Shown: piece after piece, positions 18,413-27,221 of the stretch | Position numbering within the stretch: the stretch's first letter is position 1 | Layout: each line of letters starts with the position of its first letter | From: Falsiroseomonas selenitidurans | GTDB lineage: Bacteria > Pseudomonadota > Alphaproteobacteria > Acetobacterales > Acetobacteraceae | DNA length: 64,000 nt | Assembly: GCF_012103215.1 (NCBI RefSeq) | Contig: NZ_JAAVNE010000019.1 | Coordinates: 32,153 to 96,152, forward strand | Reading direction: 5' to 3' | Position numbers and translations under genes: made by a program | The notes under the pieces: generated by a model | Databases searched by the model: none | Seen by the model: only the letters and a program-made list of their open reading frames with translations | Told to the model about the DNA's origin: nothing

Positions 18413-20203
18413 ATGGACGATCACGACCAGACGAAGAAGCCATTCCGTCTGCGCAGCCAGCGCTGGTTCGACGATCCCCAGGATCCGGGGATGACCTCGC
18501 TGTATATCGAGCGACAGCTGAATTTCGGGATGACGCGGGCCGAGCTGCAGTCCGGCCGGCCGATGATCGGCATCGCCCAGACCGGTTCCGACATCTCGCC
18601 CTGCAACCGCCACCACCTGGCGCTGGCGGAGCGGGTGAAGGCGGGCATCCGCGATGCCGGCGGCGTGCCGCTGGAATTCCCGGTTCACCCGATCCAGGAA
18701 ACGCTGAAGCGGCCGACCGCCTCGCTCGACCGCAATCTCCAGTACCTGTCGCTCGTGGAAATCCTGCACGGCTACCCGATCGACGGCGTCGTGCTGACCA
18801 CGGGCTGCGACAAGACCACGCCGGCCATGCTGATGGGCGCGGCCACCATGAACATCCCCGCCGTGGCGCTGCCCGGCGGGCCGATGCTGGATGGATGGTG
18901 GCATGGCCGCCTGGCGGGTTCCGGCACCATCGTCTGGGAGGCGCGGAAGAAGCTCGCCGCCGGTGAGATTGATTACGAGGGTTTCATCGAGATGGTGGCG
19001 GCCAGCTCCACCTCGGTCGGGCATTGCTCGACCATGGGCACGGCGCTGTCGATGAACTCACTGGCGGAAGCGGTGGGCATGACGCTCACCGGCTCCGCCG
19101 CCATCCCCGGGCCGTACCGGCAGCGGGCGCAGATGGCCTACATGACCGGCGTGCGGGCGGTGGAGATGGTGAAGGCCAATCTCCGCCCCTCCGATGTCAT
19201 GACCAAGAAGGCCTTCGAGAATGCGGTGATGGTGGCGAGCGCGATCGGCGCTTCCTCCAACTGCCCGATCCACATGGTGGCCATCGCGCGGCACATGGGC
19301 GTGGAGCACGACCTGTCCGACTGGCAGCGCATGGGCGCGGCGGTCCCGCTGCTGGTCGATTGCCAGCCGGCCGGCCGCTTCCTGGGCGAGGCCTTCTACC
19401 GTGCCGGCGGCGTGCCGGCGGTGATGAAGGAATTGCTCGATGCCGGGATCCTGCATGGCGATGTCATGACCGTCACCGGCAAGACCGTGGCGGAGAACCT
19501 GGAAGGGCTCGGTGCGCCGGACCGGGAAGTGATCCGCAGCTTCGGCAAGCCGATGAAGGAACATGCCGGCTTCATCGTGCTGAACGGCAATCTGTTCGAC
19601 AGCGCCGTGATGAAGATCAGCGTCATCGACAAGGCCTTCCGGGACCGCTTCCTGTCGGAGAACCCGGACGTGTTCGAGGGCAAGGTGGCGGTGTTCGAGG
19701 GGCCGGAGGACTATCACGCCCGCATCGAAGACCCCTCGCTCGGCATCGACGACAGGACCGTGCTGGTGGTGCGCAACTGCGGCGCCGTGGGCTACCCCGG
19801 CGCGGCGGAGGTGGTGAACATGCAGCCGCCGGCGGCCCTCATCAAGCAGGGCATCATGGCGCTGCCGACCATGGGCGACGGGCGGCAATCCGGCACCTCC
19901 GGCAGCCCCTCCATCCTCAACGTCACGCCGGAAGCGGCGGTGGGCGGGGGGCTGGCGCTGCTGAAGCATGGCGACCCCATCCGCATCGACCTGAAGACCC
20001 GGCGCGTGGACGTGCTGATCCCGGCGGCGGAGCTGGAAGCCCGCCGCGCCGCCTGGAAGGCGCCCGACCTGGTGCACAAGACGCCGTGGGAGGAGATCTA
20101 CCGCAGCATGGTCGGCCAGCTCGGCACCGGCGGCTGCCTGGAGCCGGCGACGCTGTTCCTCAACATCCTGGAGACGCGCGGCGAGAGCCGGCACAACCAT
20201 TGA
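18413..20203 (+). CDS. IlvD/Edd family sugar-acid dehydratase (arabonate/xylonate-type)
   Basis: A 596-residue Fe-S dehydratase. Cluster-type cysteines are Cys64 (SPCN), Cys132 ([10 protein letters not shown]) and Cys205 (GHCSTMGT). Length and the N-terminal sequence favour the sugar-acid branch (L-arabonate, D-xylonate and similar) over dihydroxy-acid dehydratase of branched amino acid synthesis. These enzymes turn aldonates into 2-keto-3-deoxy acids. The next two genes, an SDR and an FAH-family hydrolase, are the partners used in the non-phosphorylative oxidative and hydrolytic route, which supports catabolism. The exact sugar is not determinable. Confidence 0.85.
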   Translation: MDDHDQTKKPFRLRSQRWFDDPQDPGMTSLYIERQLNFGMTRAELQSGRPMIGIAQTGSDISPCNRHHLALAERVKAGIRDAGGVPLEFPVHPIQETLKRPTASLDRNLQYLSLVEILHGYPIDGVVLTTGCDKTTPAMLMGAATMNIPAVALPGGPMLDGWWHGRLAGSGTIVWEARKKLAAGEIDYEGFIEMVAASSTSVGHCSTMGTALSMNSLAEAVGMTLTGSAAIPGPYRQRAQMAYMTGVRAVEMVKANLRPSDVMTKKAFENAVMVASAIGASSNCPIHMVAIARHMGVEHDLSDWQRMGAAVPLLVDCQPAGRFLGEAFYRAGGVPAVMKELLDAGILHGDVMTVTGKTVAENLEGLGAPDREVIRSFGKPMKEHAGFIVLNGNLFDSAVMKISVIDKAFRDRFLSENPDVFEGKVAVFEGPEDYHARIEDPSLGIDDRTVLVVRNCGAVGYPGAAEVVNMQPPAALIKQGIMALPTMGDGRQSGTSGSPSILNVTPEAAVGGGLALLKHGDPIRIDLKTRRVDVLIPAAELEARRAAWKAPDLVHKTPWEEIYRSMVGQLGTGGCLEPATLFLNILETRGESRHNH

Positions 20204-20214
20204 GGAGCGGCGAA

Positions 20215-20964
20215 ATGGCAGGACGTCTGGCGGGCAAGCGCTGCCTGGTGACGGCGGCGGCGCAGGGCATCGGGCGCGCCACCGCGCTCGCCTTCGCCGC
20301 CGAAGGGGCGGAGGTGATCGCCACCGACCGCGACGTGGCGAAGCTGGCGGACCTGGCGGCGCCGGGCCTGACCACGCGCGGCCTCGATGTGCTGGACGAT
20401 GCCGCCATCGCGGCCGCGGTCGCGGCGGCCGGGCCGGTGGACATCCTGTTCAACTGCGCCGGCTTCGTGCACCAGAATACGGTGCTGACGGCCACCGACG
20501 CCGAATGGGATTTCGGCTTCGCGCTGAACGTCCGCGCCATGTGGAAGATGGTGCAGGCGGTTCTGCCCGGCATGCTGGAACGCAAGCGCGGCACCATCGT
20601 GAACATGTCCTCCGCCTGTTCCTCGATCAAGGGCGCGCCGAATCGCTTCGTCTACGGCACCACCAAGGCCGCGGTGATCGGGCTGACCAAGTCGGTGGCG
20701 ACCGAATACGTCTCCCAGGGCATCCGCTGCAACGCCATCTGCCCCGGCACGGTGGACACGCCGAGCCTGGGCGAGCGCATCGCCGCCAATGCGGCCGCCG
20801 CCGGCAGCGAGGCCGCGGCGCGCGCCGCCTTCGTCGCCCGCCAGGCGATGGGAAGGCTGGCGACGGCGGAGGAGATGGCGGCGCTGGCGCTCTACCTCGC
20901 AAGCGACGAAAGCGCCTTCGTCACCGGCCAGGCCATCGTCATCGACGGCGGCTGGACACTGTAG
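20215..20964 (+). CDS. SDR oxidoreductase, probable 2-keto-3-deoxy sugar-acid dehydrogenase
   Basis: A 249-residue classical short-chain dehydrogenase. It has the cofactor motif TAAAQGIGRA, NCAG in place of NNAG, catalytic Ser in MSSACSS, and YGTTK with Tyr and Lys. The C-terminus VTGQAIVIDGGWTL is typical. An acidic residue after beta-2 (ATDRD) suggests NAD+ preference. GAGGAGCGG lies before the ATG at 20215. Eleven bases after the dehydratase, it probably oxidises the 2-keto-3-deoxy acid to a 2,4-diketo acid, as SDRs do in L-rhamnose, L-fucose and pentose pathways. Confidence 0.86.
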   Translation: MAGRLAGKRCLVTAAAQGIGRATALAFAAEGAEVIATDRDVAKLADLAAPGLTTRGLDVLDDAAIAAAVAAAGPVDILFNCAGFVHQNTVLTATDAEWDFGFALNVRAMWKMVQAVLPGMLERKRGTIVNMSSACSSIKGAPNRFVYGTTKAAVIGLTKSVATEYVSQGIRCNAICPGTVDTPSLGERIAANAAAAGSEAAARAAFVARQAMGRLATAEEMAALALYLASDESAFVTGQAIVIDGGWTL

Positions 20965-21015
20965 GCGCGGCGCCCCCCTTCGCGTATCAGTGAACATCTA
21001 CTAAAGGCAGTCCCC

Positions 21016-21861
21016 ATGAAGCTGTTGCGCTATGGCCCCCCGGGCCAGGAGAAACCCGGCCTGCTGGACGCCTCCGGCACCATTCGCGACCTGTCCGGCG
21101 TGGTGCCGGACCTGGCCGGCGTGGCGCTGTCGGCCGCCGGGCTGGCGCAGATCGCGGCGCTGGATCCGGCGAGCCTGCCGGCCGTGACCGGCACGCCGCG
21201 CCTCGGCCCGCCGGTGACGGGCATGAAGAACTTCGTCTGCATCGGCCTGAACTACGCCGACCACGCGGCGGAAACCGGTGCTGCGATCCCGAAGGAGCCG
21301 ATCGTGTTCCTGAAGTCGCTCGGCGCCCTGTGCGGCCCGAATGACGAGGTGATGATCCCGAAGGATTCGGTGAAGACCGACTGGGAAGTCGAACTGGCCG
21401 TCATCATCGGCAGCACCGCGAAATGCGTCTCCGAAGACACGGCGATGGAGCATGTGGCCGGCTACGCGATCTGCAACGACGTCTCCGAGCGCGAATGGCA
21501 GATCGAGCGCGGCGGCACCTGGGACAAGGGCAAGGGCTGCGACACCTTCGGCCCGCTCGGCCCCTGGCTGGTCACCAAGGATGAGGTAGCGGACCCGCAG
21601 GACCTGGCGATGACGTTGGATGTGGACGGCCAGCGCATGCAGGACGGCTCCACCCGCACCATGATCTTCGGCGTGCGGCACCTGGTTTCCTACGTCTCGC
21701 ATTTCATCACGCTGCATCCGGGCGACGTGATTTCCACCGGCACCCCGCCGGGCGTCGGCCTGGGCCAGAAGCCGCCGGTCTTCCTCAAGGCCGGGCAGAC
21801 GATGAAGCTTTCGATCCAGGGGCTGGGCGAGCAGGTGCAGCGCACCATTGCCCATGTCTGA
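21016..21861 (+). CDS. Fumarylacetoacetate hydrolase-family protein, probable diketo-acid hydrolase
   Basis: A 281-residue FAH-fold enzyme with CIGLNYADHAAE at the active-site entrance, metal ligands in DWEVELAVIIG, and the C-terminal GDVISTGTPPGVG. In bacterial non-phosphorylative sugar-acid pathways these enzymes cleave 2,4-diketo-3-deoxy acids to pyruvate plus a short acid such as lactate or glycolate. Automatic names such as ureidoglycolate lyase are common for this family but are unsupported by the neighbourhood. It lies 51 bases after the SDR gene with an intervening short AT-richer stretch. Confidence 0.87.
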   Translation: MKLLRYGPPGQEKPGLLDASGTIRDLSGVVPDLAGVALSAAGLAQIAALDPASLPAVTGTPRLGPPVTGMKNFVCIGLNYADHAAETGAAIPKEPIVFLKSLGALCGPNDEVMIPKDSVKTDWEVELAVIIGSTAKCVSEDTAMEHVAGYAICNDVSEREWQIERGGTWDKGKGCDTFGPLGPWLVTKDEVADPQDLAMTLDVDGQRMQDGSTRTMIFGVRHLVSYVSHFITLHPGDVISTGTPPGVGLGQKPPVFLKAGQTMKLSIQGLGEQVQRTIAHV

Positions 21862-21883
21862 GCCAGAACAGGAGACTACCTTC

Positions 21884-22075
21884 ATGTCCGAGACCAATGA
21901 CAAGGGCCGTTATCAGGTTGTGGCCTGCCCGGTGGGCACGGGCATGTTCGTGGTGCTGGTGGACAGCACCAATGGCCGTTCCTGGAAGCTGAGCTTCGAG
22001 GCCAACAACGTCTCCGGCTGGCGCCCGCTGAAGTTCCTCGACCTGAACGCCCCGGCCGCCCCGCCGGCGCCCTGA
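21884..22075 (+). CDS. 63-residue conserved-looking hypothetical protein
   Basis: The ATG at 21884 has GGAG ten bases upstream and follows the hydrolase stop by 22 bases. The product is small and soluble, with an alternating hydrophobic core (RYQVVACPVGTGMFVVLVD) and two tryptophans, and it ends in an Ala/Pro tail. No family is recognised. Tight packing with the next gene (3-base gap) supports a real gene. Function unknown; membership in the sugar-acid operon is by position only. Confidence 0.6.
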   Translation: MSETNDKGRYQVVACPVGTGMFVVLVDSTNGRSWKLSFEANNVSGWRPLKFLDLNAPAAPPAP

Positions 22076-22078
22076 GCC

Positions 22079-22396
22079 ATGGCCCAGGACCTCACCGTCC
22101 TGGTCTTCGACTTCCCGAACGGCGCCTTCGGTCCGGAGCGGACCGAGGCGCTGAAGCCGCTGGCGGAGGACATCGCCGGCCAGGCCGGGCTGATCTGGAA
22201 GATCTGGACGGAAGAACCCGCCGCCGGGCGTGCCGGCGGCGTCTACCTGTTCGAGACCCGCGCGGCGGCGGAAGCCTACCACGCGATGCATGCGCGCCGC
22301 CTGGCGGCCCGCGGCGTGACGGATATCGAGGCGACCTATCGCGGCGTGAACCAGGCGCTGAGCCTGATCGACCGGGCGCCGATCCCCGCCGGCTGA
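22079..22396 (+). CDS. YdhR-type small monooxygenase-family protein
   Basis: A 105-residue protein resembling the YdhR putative mono-oxygenase family, a dimeric ferredoxin-like alpha/beta barrel fold. Features are LIWKIWTEEP and GGVYLFETRAAAEAY, typical of the family, where the second strand block closes the barrel. No catalytic metal or flavin motif is expected. It starts three bases after the preceding small gene and ends before a hairpin. Physiological role is unknown. Confidence 0.75.
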   Translation: MAQDLTVLVFDFPNGAFGPERTEALKPLAEDIAGQAGLIWKIWTEEPAAGRAGGVYLFETRAAAEAYHAMHARRLAARGVTDIEATYRGVNQALSLIDRAPIPAG

Positions 22397-22402
22397 AACG
22401 CG

Positions 22403-22424
22403 CCTCCCCGCCGGAGCGGGGAGG
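22403..22424. terminator. Perfect 9-bp hairpin between convergent genes
   Basis: CCTCCCCGC (22403-22411) is the exact reverse complement of GCGGGGAGG (22416-22424) with loop CGGA. It lies between the YdhR-like gene and the convergent phytase-like gene and probably terminates both. It resembles the C-rich hairpins at 6626 and 50793. Confidence 0.55.
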
Positions 22425-22439
22425 GCGATCCATCCTTCC

Positions 22440-24650
22440 TCAGTTGCCCGTCGGCAGGCGGCCGAGGCGCAGGAACTGCGTCTCCCCGGCCGTGCCCTGC
22501 ACGCCGTCATTGTCCGTCACCGCGAAGGCGTTGCCGGCGGCGTCGATGGCGAAGCCCTCCAGCTTCTCCTGAACCGTGCCCTGCGCGGCGGCGAGGTCCG
22601 GCACCATGTCGCGCAGCAGGCTGCGGGCAACCACCGGCACCTCGGCCGCGCCCGGCGCGGCCGGCGTCAGGCCAGCCACGGAGACCAGCAGCAGGCGCTT
22701 GATCGCCGCCTCGCCCCACTGGTTGTTGCGCTCGATCACCACGAAGCGGTCCGGCGCCACGGCGGTGATCTCGGAAAGGCCCATCCAGCCGGCCGGCGAA
22801 CGGTCCAGCGCGATGTGCAGCACGCCCCAGGCGCGGGTCGCCGGCAGGTAGCGCAGGATCATGGCATGGCCGGCCGGCGCGCCGGTCCAGGGCCGCTGCA
22901 CGGCGATCCACACCGCCTCATCCGGGCCGGCGCCGGTCACCGTCACGCCCTCGAAGCCGAAGCGCAGCGCGGTGCCGGCGATCGCCTCCGGCAGGGCGAT
23001 CTCCTCCTCGATCGCGCCGCTGGCGGAAACCCGCAGCAGCAGGTTCGCGGTCTTGTTCTGCGCGCGCTCCGGATTGCCTTCCGAGGCCAGCCAGAAGCTG
23101 CCATCGGCGCGCATGGCGATGCCCTCGATATCGAGGTTGGCGGCCGGGCTGCCATTGCGGGTCACCGTCACGCTGGCGGTGATGCGCGCCGGCGTGGCGG
23201 TGGCGTCGATGGCCAGGATCTGCGCCTCGGCATAGACGCTGTCGGTGACGGCATGGAGATGGCCGGGGCGGCTGCGGTCGGCGGTCAGGCCGGACAACGC
23301 GCCCCAGGGGATCGGCGTGCCGGCCGGGCCGTTGTCCGAAACCAGCGTCGGGTAGGCCGCCGGGCCCGCGCCGAGGCGGTAGAGCGTGAGGGTGGAGCGC
23401 AGGCCGGTGCGGGGATTGTCGGCCTCCCCGGCCACCACCAGCAGGTTGCGCGCGGGGATCGCCAGCAGCCCTTCCGGCGCCACGCCGGTGGGCAGTGCCT
23501 GCAGGAATTCCGGCGCCTGGCCCGGGCCGCGGTCCAGCCAGACGCTGAGCAGCGAGGCGCGCTCGCTGCCCACGAAGATCAGCCGGCGATCACCGAAGCG
23601 CGCCACCTCCACGCCCTCCGGCTCATTGCCGCGGGAGCCGGAGCGCGCCTCGGGGTAGTGGCCCAGGCGGATGGCGAGGTGGTCCAGCAGGTTGCCCGAA
23701 TCCCATTCCACCGTGCCGTCGCGGCGGAAGATGGTAAAGCCGCGGGAGCCGGTGACCAGGTCGCCTTCATTGGCGGTGACGAAGCGCTCGTCATCCAGCC
23801 AGCGCACCGCATCCGGCTCCCGCACCAGGCCTGCCAGGCGCTGGGTGGGGCGGATGACGTTGTCGCGGCGGCCATCCACCTGGTCGAGGTCCACCGTGCC
23901 GGCGCTGAAATGCGTCACCACCCGGCCCTCGGCCAGATTCACGATGGCCAGGTGGTTGTTCTCCTGCAGCGTCACCACGGCTTCACCGCGGCTGTTCACG
24001 TCGACGAATTCCGGCTCCGGGTCGGTCGGCGCGACGCCGGCCAGGCCGGTGAGGTCCACCCGGCGCAGCGCGGCGCAATCCAGCCCCGCCTCGGTGATCG
24101 GGATCAGGGTCAGGTTACCGGCCGGCAACTGCGGGATGCGGCCGCGGTCCAGGCGCTCGTCGCGCTCATTCTCGATGACGATGGCCAGGGTGCGGCCATC
24201 CGGGCTGATCGCGGTGGCATCCGGCTGGCCGCCGAGTTCGCAGCGCTGCGCGATGCGGCGGTCCGCGATATCCACCACCACCACCTGGCCGCTGGGGGCA
24301 ACCTTGTTCGGCGAGGTGTCCAGCACCGCATAGGCACGGGCGCCGCGGCTGGTGACGGAGGTGGGGTCGCCGCCCAGCGGCAGCAGGCCGGCCGGGCGCG
24401 GCGCCGCCGGGTCCGTGATGTCCACGAAGCCCAGCGCGTGCTGGCCACCATCCACATAGATCAGCGTGTTGCCATCGGCGGAAGCGGTGACGATCTCAGC
24501 CAGGGACCGGACGTTGCGCGGCTGCCCGGCGGGCAGCATCTGCACCGCCTCGATGGTGGCGATGCGGTTGAACACCGGTGCCTCCTGCGCCAGGGCGGGC
24601 AGGGCCGTGAACAGCATGGTGAGAAGGAGGGCGCGGCGGGTGAGGCGCAT
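22440..24650 (-). CDS. Exported protein with esterase-like phytase domain
   Basis: A 736-residue secreted protein. A signal peptide ([13 protein letters not shown], cleavage near ALAQE) is followed by beta-propeller-like repeats (residues about 30-330: IYVDGG, VVVVDIADRR, VVTLQENNHLAIVN). A C-terminal phytase-like domain contains ALSGLTAD, DIEGIAMRADGSFWLASEGNP and LEGFAIDAAGNAFAVTDNDG. The paired 'EG' beta-propeller motifs are typical of this family, whose activity is rarely tested; phosphate-ester hydrolysis is inferred. A shorter relative occurs at 48772. Confidence 0.8.
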   Translation of the reverse strand: MRLTRRALLLTMLFTALPALAQEAPVFNRIATIEAVQMLPAGQPRNVRSLAEIVTASADGNTLIYVDGGQHALGFVDITDPAAPRPAGLLPLGGDPTSVTSRGARAYAVLDTSPNKVAPSGQVVVVDIADRRIAQRCELGGQPDATAISPDGRTLAIVIENERDERLDRGRIPQLPAGNLTLIPITEAGLDCAALRRVDLTGLAGVAPTDPEPEFVDVNSRGEAVVTLQENNHLAIVNLAEGRVVTHFSAGTVDLDQVDGRRDNVIRPTQRLAGLVREPDAVRWLDDERFVTANEGDLVTGSRGFTIFRRDGTVEWDSGNLLDHLAIRLGHYPEARSGSRGNEPEGVEVARFGDRRLIFVGSERASLLSVWLDRGPGQAPEFLQALPTGVAPEGLLAIPARNLLVVAGEADNPRTGLRSTLTLYRLGAGPAAYPTLVSDNGPAGTPIPWGALSGLTADRSRPGHLHAVTDSVYAEAQILAIDATATPARITASVTVTRNGSPAANLDIEGIAMRADGSFWLASEGNPERAQNKTANLLLRVSASGAIEEEIALPEAIAGTALRFGFEGVTVTGAGPDEAVWIAVQRPWTGAPAGHAMILRYLPATRAWGVLHIALDRSPAGWMGLSEITAVAPDRFVVIERNNQWGEAAIKRLLLVSVAGLTPAAPGAAEVPVVARSLLRDMVPDLAAAQGTVQEKLEGFAIDAAGNAFAVTDNDGVQGTAGETQFLRLGRLPTGN

Positions 24651-24753
24651 GGGGCGGGCTTCCTGGCTCGGGCCGCGTCAGGTCGCGGCGGTAGGGCAGG
24701 TGCCATCCACACCGGCGCGCCGGCAAGACCGTGCCAGGGCCGACATGAAAGGT

Positions 24754-25176
24754 TCACATGGTATCGCCCGCCGGCGCCGGCCAATAGGTGCCGAAGGACC
24801 AGACATGGCCTTCCGGGTCGCGGACGGAGAAGGCGCGGCTGCCATAATCCGTGTTCTCCAGCGGCCGCACCACCACGGCGCCGGCGCCGACGGCCCTGGC
24901 ATGGGCGGCGTCGGCATCCGCGGTGCGGACGTAAAGGCTGCCGGTGACGTTGCCGAGTTGGCCGGGCGACTGGCCGAAGTCATCCGGGCGCACGGAGCCC
25001 AGCATCACCAGCCCGGCGCCGTCCAGATGCAGCTCCGCATGGGCGATGCCGCCCGCCCCATCCGGCACCACCAGGCCGCGGCGGAAGCCGAAGGCACGTT
25101 CCAGCCAGTCGATCGCGGCGGGCGCGTCCTGGTAGCGCAGGCAGGGGCAGAGCGTGCCGGGGGCGGGGCCTTCCAT
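24754..25176 (-). CDS. VOC (glyoxalase/bleomycin-resistance fold) family protein
   Basis: A 140-residue VOC-fold protein with two beta-alpha-beta-beta-beta modules. The first is LRYQDAPAAIDWLERAFGF; the second carries DPEGHVWSFGTYWP, the usual end of the PhnB/glyoxalase-like branch. Start ATG 25176 removes a poorly supported 27-residue upstream extension. The substrate is unknown. It is 103 bases upstream of the phytase-like gene on the same strand. Confidence 0.83.
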   Translation of the reverse strand: MEGPAPGTLCPCLRYQDAPAAIDWLERAFGFRRGLVVPDGAGGIAHAELHLDGAGLVMLGSVRPDDFGQSPGQLGNVTGSLYVRTADADAAHARAVGAGAVVVRPLENTDYGSRAFSVRDPEGHVWSFGTYWPAPAGDTM

Positions 25177-25255
25177 GGCCGGTCTCTCCGAGTGGTTGCG
25201 GCGGAAGGCTAGCGCCGTCTCACCGCAAGCGAAGACGGTGGAACGGCTCCAGCTC

Positions 25256-25321
25256 ATTGTTTCGACGCATTTTCCGAGTCGCCTTGCGAAGCCGCAAGGC
25301 TAGAAAATGCTCCAGAACAAT
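25256..25321. repeat. 66-bp imperfect palindromic repeat element
   Basis: Nested inverted repeats: ATTGTT (25256-25261) with AACAAT (25316-25321), GCATTTTC (25267-25274) with GAAAATGC (25303-25310), and GCCTTGCG (25281-25288) with CGCAAGGC (25293-25300) around an AAGC loop. It is noticeably richer in A and T than its surroundings. It resembles dispersed extragenic palindromes of alphaproteobacteria, several of which contain similar GCTCCAGAACAATTC-like ends. Its right arm runs into the decayed AraC gene. Confidence 0.7.
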
Positions 25322-25663
25322 TCGCGCCTGGTCGGCGAAGCCTGCTTCCGCCGCCAGCCGAGGTCGCGCGCCAGCGCCGCCACCCCGGTGCGCCCGCGAG
25401 GGACCTCGCTCCGCCGCCAGGCTTCCGCCACCGCAGCGGCCGCTCCGCGCCGAGCGGCGTCAGCATCACCAGCGCGTCCCGGCGGCCGGGTCGGGCCTGG
25501 CGACGCCGATGAGTGGCCCGCGGTTGATCGGCTGCACCGCCTCCGCGCAGGGCATCTTCCGCCGATGCTGCGGCGCCGCGCGGGCTTCGTCGTCGTGCCG
25601 GAGGCCGCCCGCCAGCCCGCGCAGCGCCGGGTGCGGCCTGCGCAAGTGGAAGCGGCACCTCAC
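25303..25663 (-). pseudogene. Remnant of an AraC-family transcription regulator
   Basis: Three consecutive minus-strand segments in shifting frames match the layout of an AraC-type regulator. Bases 25663-25466 encode HPALRGLAGGLRHDDE and AEAVQPINRGPLIGVARPD, like the sensor-domain start of this regulator class. A frame-shifted piece encodes VMLTPLGAE, like the LTPLGA motif later in that domain. A third frame encodes VAEAWRRSEV and GVAALARDLGWRRKQ, the first HTH helix region, which stops at TAG inside the palindromic repeat. About half of a normal gene is missing. The match is from pattern recognition, not a search. Confidence 0.55.
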
Positions 25664-27195
25664 ATCGTCGCGCCGATCACCCAGGGGGCGAATTCGGCGC
25701 CGCCGAAATCATAGCTCTCGCTCTTCGTCCGCTCGCCGCTGGCGACGCGCAGCATGAGCTCGAAGATGCGCTGGCCGGCCTGCTCGATGGTCTCCTCGCC
25801 GGTGACGATGGTGCCGCAATTCACGTCCATGTCCTCCGCCATGCGCTCATACATCAGCGTGTTGGTGGCGAGCTTGATGGAGGGGGCGGGCTTGGCGCCG
25901 AAGACGCTGCCGCGGCCGGTGGTGAAGCAGACCAGGTTGGCGCCACCGGCGACCTGGCCGGTGGCGGCGACCGGGTCGTAGCCGGGCGTGTCCATGAAGA
26001 CGAAGCCCTTCGCCGTGACGGATTCGGCGTAGCGATAGACCTCCACCAGGTTGGTGGTGCCCGCCTTGGCCATGGCGCCGAGCGACTTTTCCAGGATGGT
26101 GGTCAGCCCGCCGGCCTTGTTGCCGGGGGAGGGGTTGGCGTTCATCTCCGCCCCCTCCTTCGCCGTGTAATCCTCCCACCAGCGCATCAGGTCCACCAGC
26201 TTCTCCCCCACTTCGCGGGAGACGGCGCGGCGGGTCAGCAGGTGTTCGGCGCCGTAGGTCTCCGGGGTCTCGGAGAGGATCACGGTGCCGCCATGGCGCA
26301 CCACCAGGTCGGACGCATAGCCCAGCGCCGGGTTCGCGGTGATGCCGGAATAGCCGTCGCTGCCGCCGCATTGCAGGGCCACCACCAGCTCGCTGGCCGG
26401 GATGGGTTCGCGCCGCGCGGCATTGGCCTCGGCCAGCACCTCCTTCACGAAGGCGATGCCGGCTTCCACGGTCTTCCGCGTGCCGCCCATCTCCTGGATG
26501 TCCATGCTGCGCAGCCGACCGGCCAGGCGCTGTTCCTCCAGCAACCCGCCGAGCTGGTTCACCTCGCAGCCCAGGCCGATGGCGATGACGTGGCTGAAAT
26601 TGGCGTGCCGCGCATAGCCCGCCAGCGTCCGGCGCAGCAGGCGCAGCGGCTCGCCCTCCGTCATGCCGCAGCCGGTCTTGTGCGTCAGCGCCACCACGCC
26701 ATCCACATTCGGGTAGTCGGCCAGCGGGTCGGTGCCGGTGAAGGGGTTGCGCTTGAAGGCATCGGCGACGAGGTCCGCGACATGGGCGGAGCAGTTCACC
26801 GAGGTGATGATGCCGATGTAGTTGCGCGTCGCCGCGCGGCCATCCGGGCGCCGGAAGCCCATGAAGCTTGCGGGGGTATTGGTGTAGGCGGTCGCCTTCA
26901 CTTCCCGGCTGTAGGCATAATCCTTGGCGAAATCGCCCATGGCGCAGTTGTGGGTATGCACCCAGTCGCCGGGCGCGATGGGGGCGGTGGCGAAGCCGAT
27001 GATCTGGCCGTAGCGGCGGATCTCCTCGCCGGCGGCATGCGGGCGGATCGCCACCTTGTGGCCGGGCGGGATGCGCTTTTCGCCGACGGTCACGCCCGGC
27101 GCCACGGTGGTGCCGGGCGGCAGCGCGATGCGGGCGATCAGCACGCCGTCATCAGGGGCCAGGCGGAGCACCGGCGGCAGCGTGGTGGCGTCCAT
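25660..27195 (-). CDS. uxaA: Altronate dehydratase-type (UxaA/GarD family) hydro-lyase
   Basis: A 511-residue fusion of an N-terminal SAF domain (about 1-90, with GDWVHTHNC) and the large dehydratase domain (from RPDGRAATRNYIGI onward: HKTGCGM, GLGCEVNQ, LQCGGSDGYSGITANPALG, CGTIVTGEE). The family dehydrates D-altronate or D-galactarate to 2-keto-3-deoxy acids. Together with the IlvD/Edd cassette at 18413 it gives the region a sugar-acid character. The decayed AraC regulator adjoining its 3' end may once have regulated it. Confidence 0.9.
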   Translation of the reverse strand: MDATTLPPVLRLAPDDGVLIARIALPPGTTVAPGVTVGEKRIPPGHKVAIRPHAAGEEIRRYGQIIGFATAPIAPGDWVHTHNCAMGDFAKDYAYSREVKATAYTNTPASFMGFRRPDGRAATRNYIGIITSVNCSAHVADLVADAFKRNPFTGTDPLADYPNVDGVVALTHKTGCGMTEGEPLRLLRRTLAGYARHANFSHVIAIGLGCEVNQLGGLLEEQRLAGRLRSMDIQEMGGTRKTVEAGIAFVKEVLAEANAARREPIPASELVVALQCGGSDGYSGITANPALGYASDLVVRHGGTVILSETPETYGAEHLLTRRAVSREVGEKLVDLMRWWEDYTAKEGAEMNANPSPGNKAGGLTTILEKSLGAMAKAGTTNLVEVYRYAESVTAKGFVFMDTPGYDPVAATGQVAGGANLVCFTTGRGSVFGAKPAPSIKLATNTLMYERMAEDMDVNCGTIVTGEETIEQAGQRIFELMLRVASGERTKSESYDFGGAEFAPWVIGATM

Positions 27196-27221
27196 GGTTG
27201 TCTTCCTCCGTTTGGTGGAGC

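Noticed and set aside
25307..25714. Plus-strand protein-coding gene in the gap before uxaA
   Set aside because: No ribosome site or recognisable domain; minus-strand frames resemble an AraC regulator instead.
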